Positions 26,720 to 36,600 of a DNA stretch of 64,000 nt are shown in pieces. A program made the translations under genes and the position numbers. Positions within the stretch are counted from its first letter, which is position 1, and each line of letters opens with the position of its first letter. Below the pieces are notes generated by a model. It ran no database searches and was not told the DNA's origin. It worked only from the letters and a program-made list of their open reading frames with translations. Source of the stretch: Stygiobacter sp043807765 (lineage in GTDB: Bacteria; Bacteroidota; Ignavibacteria; Ignavibacteriales; Melioribacteraceae); contig JAZDFQ010000045.1 in NCBI GenBank assembly GCA_043807765.1, forward strand, positions 62,001-126,000, written 5' to 3'.

Positions 26720-26729
26720 AGGATTTTCA

Positions 26730-27533
26730 GTGCTAAATTTTTTAATTATAGAAGACGATGAAGCAGCAAGAGCTCTGTTAAAAGCTATTCTCAAAAAGAA
26801 TTTTGCATGTGTTGTTATTGAAGCTGAAAATGGCGAGACTGCGTTGAATATTTTGAAATCTGAAACACCAAGCATTATACTGCTGGATATTACGATGCCA
26901 ATTATGGATGGAAATGAACTGCTAAGCTTGCTCAAGTCAAATCCCCTCTTGCGGAATATTCCGGTGGTTGTTATTACCGCCATGAATGATAAAGAAATGG
27001 TTGCGTCCCTTTTAGAAAAGGGAATTTGTGATTATCTATTAAAACCAATCGAGGTAAATGAAACTGTAAAGCGGATAAATCGTATCATCGCGAGAATGAT
27101 TAGCAGAAAGAATTCAACAAATTTAGATGCTGGTCTTAAAGGTAATTTTGGCTCGCCCAGATTACTTCTTGTAGAAAACGATAATAAGGCCAGAGAGCTA
27201 TTTCATAAGCTGCTTGACGATAAATTTATTATTCAAGATTCGAAAAACGGGACTGAAGCCTTTTCTATTTTTACAAGGTTTTCCCCGCGCTATATTGTAG
27301 TGAGCGATAAGATTGGATTGCTGGATAAAAGAATTATAACACAAAAGATTCGCGAGATTGCCCACGAAGACGAAACATCTATTTTCTTGATCGTTACAGA
27401 TCTAAAAGCTGTTTCGTTAAAAGTTTTTGCTTTTGATGGAATAATAAAAAAAACAGATGATTCTGAACAGTTTAAGAAGGAAGTACTAAATAAAATACTT
27501 GGCGATGAAGTATCCATTGCAGCCGAATCTTAA
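26730..27533 (+). CDS. Double-receiver response regulator, second receiver degenerate
   Basis: The start is a GTG preceded by AAAGGA. The 267-residue protein has a normal receiver (about 1-122; D9/D10, D53 in ILLDITMPIMDG, K in YLLKPIE). A second receiver-like domain (about 144-262) starts with RLLLVENDN but lacks the standard signature around the acceptor (YIVVSDKIGLLD) and has IIKKTDD in place of a KP pair. There is no DNA-binding, enzymatic or Hpt output. It sits between kinase genes and could accept phosphate from them and act through protein contacts. Whether the second domain can still be phosphorylated is unclear. Confidence 0.88.
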   Translation: MLNFLIIEDDEAARALLKAILKKNFACVVIEAENGETALNILKSETPSIILLDITMPIMDGNELLSLLKSNPLLRNIPVVVITAMNDKEMVASLLEKGICDYLLKPIEVNETVKRINRIIARMISRKNSTNLDAGLKGNFGSPRLLLVENDNKARELFHKLLDDKFIIQDSKNGTEAFSIFTRFSPRYIVVSDKIGLLDKRIITQKIREIAHEDETSIFLIVTDLKAVSLKVFAFDGIIKKTDDSEQFKKEVLNKILGDEVSIAAES

Positions 27534-27543
27534 GAGAGATTAA

Positions 27544-30500
27544 ATGAAATCGAGTAAGAAAGGCGAGACAAAAAAAATAAATGTGCCGGCAAAAAGTGCG
27601 GTAAATTTAAAAAAGAAATCTTTTCAGAAAAGCGAAGGTTTACTGGAAGCTTTCTTTACTCAGTCTCTTGACGGTTTCTTCTTGATGGAAATGGCGAGTC
27701 CTTTGGATTGGGAAAAATCCACCAATAGAGATTTAGCTTTGCTGCAATTTTATAATGATCAAAAAGTAACGAGAGTAAACCAAGCATTTTTAGAACAGTA
27801 TGAAGCAAAGGAATCTGAAATTGTTGGACTATCCCCGGCCGATTTTTTTATTCACAATCCGCAGCACGGAATGGAAGTCTGCCAAAAAATCCTCGAATTA
27901 GGGCATACAACAATTATTACTGATGAAAGGAAAACCAATGGCTCCCAGATTTGGATCGAGGGCAATTATTTTCTCTTTAAGAACGAGAAGAATCATATCA
28001 CCGGGTTGTTTGGTATTCAAAGAGATATTACCGAGAAACTGCGAATAGAGCAAGAACTTGTTTCCAAAGAAACTTATTATAGATCCTTATTCCACGATAA
28101 TCCCCATCACATGTTTATTTATAATTTAGAAACTCTTCGGTTTATTTCTGTGAACAAGTCTGCCCAAAGATTCTATGGTTATTCTCAAAAAGAATTCCGT
28201 ACCATGACAATAAAAGATATTTCCCCTAGAGAAGAATGGGACAGAATTGATAGGATAGCAAAGAAAGCCCTTGCGGATAACTTACCAACTTTTACAAAAG
28301 ATTGGCGGCATATAAAAAAAGATGGTTCAATAATTTATGTTGATATCCGCGCCCAGAACATTATATACAAAGGAATAACGGCGCGAATAGAGGTAACTAC
28401 AGACGTTACGGAATCACACCACTTTCAAGATATTTTAAAAAGTAGCGAAGAAAGCTTTAAAGGTTTGTTCAATTCTGTACAGAATGCTATCTATATTCAA
28501 GATCAAATGGGACGCTTTCTTGATGTTAATCAAGGAGCCGAAACCATGTATGGTTACAATAGATCGGAGTTTATTGGTAATACTCCCGAGTTCCTCTCGG
28601 CACCGGGATTGAATGACTTACAACAAATTAGCAAATACTTAGAAGCTACTTATTCCGGGAAAGGTCCTTCATCATTCGAGTTTTGGGGACAAAGGAAGAA
28701 TGGGGAAATCTTTCCGAAACATGTTACCGTAAGCAAAGGAACTTACTTCGGGCAAGAAGTACTTATTGCCGTTTCCACTGATATGACTGGACAAAAGTCT
28801 GTTGAACAATCTCTTGCTGTATCTGAAAATAACTTTAAAACACTTTTCAAAAACATTTATGATGCCGTGATTTTGCATGATATTAACGGCAATATAATTG
28901 AAGCTAACGAACGGGCTCTTGAACTATACGAAACATCTTACCACCAGATAACCCATTCCAACATAAAGGATTTGAGCGCAGATACAGCAGATCAAATAAC
29001 CAGGCTGGAAGATATTTGGAAAAGTGTTTCGAAAGGCTCCAACTTAGTTTTAGAATGGAAAGCCAAAAGACCAATCAGCGGATCCTCATTCGACGTTGAG
29101 ATTTCACTAAGAAAAAGTGTTTGGACGAACAAAGAAGTTATTATTTCGATAGTAAGAGATGTTACTGAACGTAAAAAAGTTGAGTTGAATTTACGTGAAC
29201 GGGAAGAAAGTTACAGAGAACTTTTCAACACAATAAGTGATGCTATTTATATTTTAGATGAAAATGGTTACTTCGTTAATATTAATAACGGCGCAGAGAA
29301 GATGTATGGCTATACCCGAGAAGAGTTGGTGAATAAAACGCCGGCATATCTTTCCCCTAAAGGGATGAATGATTTGGCCAAGGTTGATGAATATCTTACA
29401 GAGACATTTAGAACCGGGAAAGTAAATCAATTTGATTTTTACGGCTTACGCAAAAACGGAGAAATTTTTCCCAAAAGCGTAATCATCAACCGAGGAAGAT
29501 ATAATGGTAAAGATGTTATAATTGCCATCGGAAGAGACATTTCCGACAGAAACAAAGCCGAAAAAAAACTTAAGGAAAGTGAAGAGCGATTTAGAAATAT
29601 TTACGAAAGTGCCCCAATAGGAATATTCAGAACTACACCTGATGGCAAAATTCTCATTGCTAATCCCGCGTTAATAAAAATGCTCGGTTATTCTTCATTC
29701 GAAGAATTATCCTCACTCGATATTGGAAATCAAATATATGCATCCGGTTATTCCAGAAAAGAGTTTGTTAAAGATTTGGAGAAAAACGGAAAATTAATTG
29801 GCGTTGAATTTTCAATGAAGCGGAAAGATGAATCGTTAATTCACATTAGAGAAAACGCAAATGTTGTTCGCGATACCAATGGGAATATTTTATACTACGA
29901 GGGGACCATAGAAGACATTACGGAGGGTAAATGGGCAGAGCAAAAATTAATTGCTTCCGAACAACAACTGCGCGAAACTAATTTAATGAAGGATAAGTTT
30001 TTATCAATCATCGCACACGATTTACGCTCGCCATTCCAAGGCCTGTTGGGCATTACATCCATATTAATAGATGAAGAGGATTTATCAATAGAGGAAAGAA
30101 TTTTGTATGAAAAGAAACTACACAATGGACTTAAAATGCAATTTGCTTTACTGGACGATCTTCTAGCATGGAGCCGCTTGCAACGCGGAGTAATGGAATA
30201 TAAACCGGAAGAAAATAATCCTAAAGATGACATCGAAGAAATTCTTGTTCCATTCAAGACGGCAATTGAGAAAAAAAATATTATACTCTCCTTTGTGTGC
30301 GATAAAAGCATCTACGCTTTTTACGATAGGAATATGTTTAGCACTATAGTTAGAAACTTGGTTTCAAATGCAATAAAATTTACTACGGATGAGGGTTCGA
30401 TTTTTATTCGCGCATTAACTACGGATAAAGACTTGATTATTTCTGTGAATGATAGCGGAATTGGTATCGAGAAAGAAGATTTAAGCAAATTGTTCCGTAT

Positions 30501-30660
30501 CGACTCTCATTTTGTAAGAAGAGGAACTCGCGACGAAGGAGGTTCCGGCCTCGGTTTAGTGCTTTGTAAAGAGTTTGTTGAAAAGCATGATGGTAAATTT
30601 TGGGTGGAAAGTACAGTTAATGTAGGCAGCACTTTTAGCTTTAGTATTCCTAAAAAATAG
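27544..30660 (+). CDS. Soluble multi-PAS histidine kinase (six PAS domains)
   Basis: The 1038-residue protein has no membrane segment. After a Lys-rich N-terminus come about six PAS domains (about 30-175, 180-298, 305-420, 425-545, 555-670, 680-795), then the phosphoacceptor H825 in FLSIIAHDLRSPFQG and an ATPase domain (about 925-1035; VSNAIKFT, NDSGIGIE, GSGLGLVLCKEF). PAS 3 and PAS 5 are near-duplicates (both with GRF/GYF..N.GAE.MYGY, a LS..G.NDL segment and RKNGEIFPK). The gene starts 10 nt after the double-receiver gene and is followed by the giant kinase after 13 nt, so they are almost certainly co-transcribed. Confidence 0.93.
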   Translation: MKSSKKGETKKINVPAKSAVNLKKKSFQKSEGLLEAFFTQSLDGFFLMEMASPLDWEKSTNRDLALLQFYNDQKVTRVNQAFLEQYEAKESEIVGLSPADFFIHNPQHGMEVCQKILELGHTTIITDERKTNGSQIWIEGNYFLFKNEKNHITGLFGIQRDITEKLRIEQELVSKETYYRSLFHDNPHHMFIYNLETLRFISVNKSAQRFYGYSQKEFRTMTIKDISPREEWDRIDRIAKKALADNLPTFTKDWRHIKKDGSIIYVDIRAQNIIYKGITARIEVTTDVTESHHFQDILKSSEESFKGLFNSVQNAIYIQDQMGRFLDVNQGAETMYGYNRSEFIGNTPEFLSAPGLNDLQQISKYLEATYSGKGPSSFEFWGQRKNGEIFPKHVTVSKGTYFGQEVLIAVSTDMTGQKSVEQSLAVSENNFKTLFKNIYDAVILHDINGNIIEANERALELYETSYHQITHSNIKDLSADTADQITRLEDIWKSVSKGSNLVLEWKAKRPISGSSFDVEISLRKSVWTNKEVIISIVRDVTERKKVELNLREREESYRELFNTISDAIYILDENGYFVNINNGAEKMYGYTREELVNKTPAYLSPKGMNDLAKVDEYLTETFRTGKVNQFDFYGLRKNGEIFPKSVIINRGRYNGKDVIIAIGRDISDRNKAEKKLKESEERFRNIYESAPIGIFRTTPDGKILIANPALIKMLGYSSFEELSSLDIGNQIYASGYSRKEFVKDLEKNGKLIGVEFSMKRKDESLIHIRENANVVRDTNGNILYYEGTIEDITEGKWAEQKLIASEQQLRETNLMKDKFLSIIAHDLRSPFQGLLGITSILIDEEDLSIEERILYEKKLHNGLKMQFALLDDLLAWSRLQRGVMEYKPEENNPKDDIEEILVPFKTAIEKKNIILSFVCDKSIYAFYDRNMFSTIVRNLVSNAIKFTTDEGSIFIRALTTDKDLIISVNDSGIGIEKEDLSKLFRIDSHFVRRGTRDEGGSGLGLVLCKEFVEKHDGKFWVESTVNVGSTFSFSIPKK

Positions 30661-30673
30661 AAAAGAATTAGTA

Positions 30674-33600
30674 ATGAGAAAAAAAACGGCCACGTCTTCA
30701 AAAGTAAAAGATAAGATTAAGGCAAAAACTAAAAGCCCTGTTGGCAAAAAAACAAACGCCTTCTCCGGCACAAAGAAGGCGAAGAGCAACCCAAATTTTA
30801 AGAATTCACCAAAAGATAAATCTAATACAGCTTTATTGGCAGAACGATTCAAGATTCTCTCCGAAATTACTTCTGATTTTGTTTTTTGTGTTATCATAAA
30901 CCCGGATAATTCAAAAAAACTAGATTGGGTTTCCGAAGGATTCAAAGAGAAAACGGGTTTCCGGTTTCAGAATTTATTAAAGAAGAGCGTTTGGAAAAAA
31001 TATTTTCACAAAGATGATCTCGCAATTATTTCAGAAGTAAATAGATCTATTTATCAAAACAAATCCGTAACTGTTGAATTCAGACTTATAAACACCAATG
31101 GAGACATTTCTTGGCATCTCGGAACATTCAAACCGGTTTACGATAAAAAAGAAAAACGAGTAGTAAAGTATTACGGTGCTACACGAGACGTAACGGAAAA
31201 AAAGAAAATCGAGCTTGACCTACTTGAGTTTAATAATCAATTAGAACATAGGATTGAAGAAAGAACAGCCCAGCTAGATAATGCAGTACAAAATTTAAAG
31301 CACGAAGTGAGCATTAGAACGGCTGCTGAAAACCAAGTAAGAGAAAACGAACGGATTCTTGGTGATATTGCAAAAAATCTTGACAAGAAACTTCGCGAAT
31401 CTGAGTACAAGCATTTGTGGAATATCTTTGAACATTCCGAAATAGCCGCTGCCACATTAGCTCAGAACGGTTTGTGCCTTAACTATAACAAAGCTGCCGA
31501 AAATCTTTTGGGTTTTACTCACGAAGAACTTCCAAATGTTGAAGAATGGCTCAAAAAATTATTTCCGCAAGAAGTACAAAGAGCAAAAGTTCGTAAAGCA
31601 ACATACGACGCGATGGATAAGAACATGCAATCGCAGCATTTCGCGACTGATGTAACTGTTAAATCCGGAGAGGTAAAGCATTTAATTGTCCAGATATCAA
31701 ATATTCTTCATGAAGGCTGCCCAATTGGTGTTCAACTAGGACAATTCATTGATATAACTGAGCAAAAGAAATCGCAAAAATTAATTGACCAAATAGCAGA
31801 AGGAATCTCCAACAAGACCGGACAAGAGTTTTTTAATTCATTGGTAGAAAATTTAGCTAAAGCTGTAGATGCAGATATAGCATTCATTGATTTTGCCGCC
31901 AACGTAGATAATTCCCGGCTAGAAACTATAGCAGCATATGACTCGGGCCAAATAATTGAAAATTTTTCATATGAACTTTCCGGAACACCATGCGAAAATG
32001 TTTACGCTAAGGACTTTCGTATTTATCCAAGTCAAGTTGCCAAGATGTTCCCCAATGATCTTATTCTTAAAGAGAATTTAATAGAAGGTTATGCCGGAGC
32101 TCCATTGTTTGCAACCGATGGTAAACCGCTTGGATTACTGGCAGTAATGAGTAAAAAACCTTTTGTAAGATATTCCTACATTAAAAAGCTGTTGGTAATA
32201 TTTTCTGCGCGTGCCGCAACGGAAATAGAAAGACAGAAAATTTATGAGGCACTGGCAGATTCGGAGAATAGATTTAGAATTATCAGCGAGCAAACCGGCG
32301 ACATAATTTATGATTTCGATTTAGAGAAAAACGTAATACACCGTGACGGCGCAATTGAAAGTATTCTGGGATATGAAAAGGAAGAATACCAAAAGCTAAC
32401 TAGGGAGGAGTGGAGAGCACTAATTCATCCCGACGATTTAGAAGCATTTCTTTTAAAAGAGGAAGAAGCACTTAGCCATTCCTTCAACATCCAGCACATT
32501 TTCCGCTTTAAGCATAAGAACGGATACTATGTTACCTTGGAAGAAAACGGTGTTACACTGAGGGGAGCCTCTGGAAAGACTATACGGTATCTTGGCCGCT
32601 TAAGAGATATTACTAATGAGCGAGCACGCGAGAAGTATATAGAATTGCAAGCAAATTTGTTGAATGGTGCTAGTGATTCGATATTTTTAGTAGATAGTAG
32701 AGCAAACATTATATACATTAATCAACGTGCTTGCGAAATGCTGGGATATGAGAAGCATGAACTTCTTCATCAAAACATCCAGATAATTTCCCCTCATACT
32801 TCCGATCAAGACAACATCAACCGGATTAACTTACTTAACGATATTGGAAGTTTGGTTTTCGAAACAGTTCATCAACGTAAAGATGGAGCTATCTTTCCGG
32901 TTGAGGTTAACTCGAAGAAAATTATTATTGATGGTGAATCATTTTATTTAAGTGCCGATAGAGATATCACTAAAAGAAAAGAAGCCGAAGCAGAAATAAT
33001 TGAAAGCGAAAAAAAATACAGACAGCTTTACGAATCAGAATCTGATGCAATAGTATTAATCGATAACGAAACCGGAAACATACTTGAAGCAAACAGCGCT
33101 ACAGAACTTATGTACGGTTATAGCAAAGCTGAACTGCTGCAAATGCGCAACACCGACTTATCGGGTGAGCCAGCTCAAACTAGAAAAGTCACAACTTCTA
33201 CTCCAATAGCACCAAACACTGTCGTTAACATTCCTTTAAGAATTCATAAAAAGAAGGATGGAACACTATTTTCGGTAGAAATAACGGGAAGGTTTTTTAA
33301 TTACCATGATAGAGCCGTTCATATTGCAGCGATCCGGGATATAACCAAGCGAATTGAGACAGAAAAAGCTTATAAAATTTGGAGCGAAAAAAACGCCAAA
33401 GCGCTGGAAATGGCTAAGCTTGGTCATTGGGAATACAAAATTTCGACCGGAAAATTTTTATTTAACGATCATTATTATTCAATACATAAAACAACAGTTG
33501 ATTCTGTTGGTAGTTATGAAATGAACGCTCAAGAGTTCGCGCAAAGATTCGTTCATCCGGAAGATTATAATCTTGTTACTACCGCAATTCAAAAAGCGAT

Positions 33601-36600
33601 AGAGTCTTCAGATGAAAATTTCGAATATGAATTCGATGCAAGAATTTTACTTGGTGATGGTAATTGGCGGTGGATTACAATTTGGTTTAAAACCGAAAAA
33701 GATGAGGCCGGAAAGACAATTAAATTGCATGGTGTTACTCAAGATATTCATGACTGGAAGATTGCGGAGGAAACGCGCGCGCAGCAACAATATTTAATTG
33801 ATCAAATGTTGGAAAACGTTCCGGATTTAATTTACTTCAAGGATTTGAATAGCAAATTTATATCAGTTAGCAAGTCCTACCTAAAGCGTTTTAACTTTAC
33901 TTCCCTAAGCCAGATAATTGGAAAAGGTGATTTCGATATTTACGATGAAGAACACGCACAAGATACATTTAACGATGAACAAAGAATAATTAAAACCGGC
34001 ATTCCTATTCTTGGCAAAGACGAGAAAGAGTTTTTTGATAAAGAAGAACACTGGGCCTATACAACAAAAATGCCTTGGAGAAATTCTAAAGGCGAAATTA
34101 TGGGCACTTTTGGAATTACTAGAGACATTACTGCAAAGAAAAAAGCTGAGTCCGACCTAAAATCTACACTTGAAAAATATAAAGTATTGTTTAACGTGTT
34201 TCCACTTGGAATAACTGTATCAGATAAAAATGGAAAAATAATAGAATCAAACGAGGCTTCTGAACGATTGTTTGGAGTAACGCAAGAGGAGCTAAAACAA
34301 AAGACTATAGATGCCGAAAACTGGAAAATCATTAGCAAGGATGGCTCTCTGATGCCGCGAGAAGAGTTTGCCAGCGTGCGTGCATTACGGGAAAAAAAGA
34401 TTGTTAGCGATGTTGAAATGGGTATTGTTAAATATAACAATGAAGTTACGTGGATAAGCGTTACAGCGGCACCACTTCCAACAGAAGATGGAGGTGTGGT
34501 TATCGCCTACAGAGATGTAACTCAAAAAATAATTGCTCAGGATGCATTAAGAGAAAGTGAAGAGCGCTACAGAAAACTTATAGACTCCTCTCCATTTGCA
34601 CTTTTTGTTCACCAAAATGGAAAAGTACTATTTGCAAATGAAGCGTGCGTTAAAATGTTTAGAGCCGAGAGCCCTTCAGATATAATCGGTAAAAACCTTT
34701 ACGACTACATGCACCCGGATTATTTGAATATTACTAAAACAAGGCTAAAAGCAGTTAACGAACAACATGTTTCTGCTTCGCTAATGGAATTAAAATATTA
34801 CTGCCATGATAAAACTCTTATTGACGTTGAAGCATCAGCAATTCCAATAACATATTACGGAGAGCAAGCAATTTTAGTTGTTGCTCACGATATAACAGAG
34901 AAAAAAAACGCACAAGCAAAACTATTTGAGAGCGAAATTAGACTTCGATTTCTTATAGAGACTTCGCCAATTATAGTTTTTGGCCTCGACAAAAACGGCA
35001 TCTTCACACTTTCCGAAGGCAACGGCTTGAAACTGATTGGCTTGAAACCGAGCGACGTCGTTGGAAAATCTGCATTAGACGTATATAAGGAACATGCTGA
35101 AATAACTAAAGCGCTCAAGAATGCACTAAAGGGAATTGAAACAAGAGAGATATCGACTATTGGAGAAATTGTTTTCGATATTTCCTACACACCACTTTTT
35201 AATAAAGAGGGAAGAGTTGAAGGAGTATCCGGAATTGCTTACGATGTTACCTCGCAAAAGAGATTTGAAGAAGAGCTGATTAAAGCTGCAAGACAATGGC
35301 AAACAACTTTCGACTCAGTATCAGACGCTGTTTGGCTTGTTGATCTTAACTCGGTTGTAATTAGAGCAAACATGACCACCGAGAAGATTCTTGGAAAACC
35401 TATAGATCAGGTAATAGGCAAACACTGTTTTGAAATTGTACATGGCAGCACAAAACCGATTAATGAATGTCCGGTACAAAGAATGAAAATTTCACTTCAA
35501 CGTGAAAGTATGGAATATCAGCTGGGCAATAATTGGTTCCTAGTTACTGCCGACCCAATTTTTAACGAAGCTGGTCGCCTTAACGGGGCAGTTCATTCAA
35601 TAAGCGATATTACTGAGCGCAAAGAAACGCAGAAACAAATACAGGAAAGTGAAGAACGATACCGCAAAATAGTGGAACTTTCTCCCGAAGCGATCTTTGT
35701 TCATCGCAATGGAGAGTTTCTATTTGCCAACCGTGCAACTCTTGAATTGGTAGGCGTTCCAAGTTTTGAATTATTAAAAAGCAAAAAACTGGTAGATTAT
35801 CTTCATCCGGATTCTATAGATCTTGTACAGCAAAGAATGTCGATTTTGCATGAAGGCAGAGCCGAGCAAATACCTTATGCCGAGTACAAAATAATTAAAA
35901 ACGATGGGACGCTTGCTTACATAGAGTCAACTGCATCGGCTATTGATTTTTTCGGGGTACGCGCCATTCAATCAGTTGCGCGTGATGTTACTGACAGAAA
36001 GCTATCTGAAAGACAGCTTAAGGAAAGTCAGGAAAGATTCCGTCACGTTGTTGAGTATTCTCCTAACGCGATAATAATTCATCAGAACGGAAAAATTGCT
36101 TACGCTAATCCAATGGCGATTACATTAATTGGTGCTAACTCTATACACGATATAATGGATAGGAATGTACTGGACTTTATGCATCCGGATTACAAAACCT
36201 TTGCAATAGAAAGGATTAAATCAGCAGCAATTTCTATGAAGCCTCTTCCGCCAGCTGAAGAAAGAATTCTTCGCATGGATGGTACAGTTTTAGACGTTGA
36301 AATAGTCTCAGTTCCATTTTATCTCAATAATTCTCTCGCCTATCAATTGATAATTAGGGATATAACAGAAATAAAATCGAAGACCGAAGAACTGCGCAAG
36401 CTTTCTAGAGCAGTTGAACAAAACTCGGCGTCTGTAATTATTACTAATTATCACGGAATTATTGAATACGTTAATCCAAAATTTATAGAAACAACCGGCT
36501 ATGTAATCGAAGAAGTGATCGGCCAGACACCAAGAATTCTGAAATCCGGCACGCAAAGCGAATCATTTTACAAAGAAATGTGGGCAACCATTCTTTCCGG

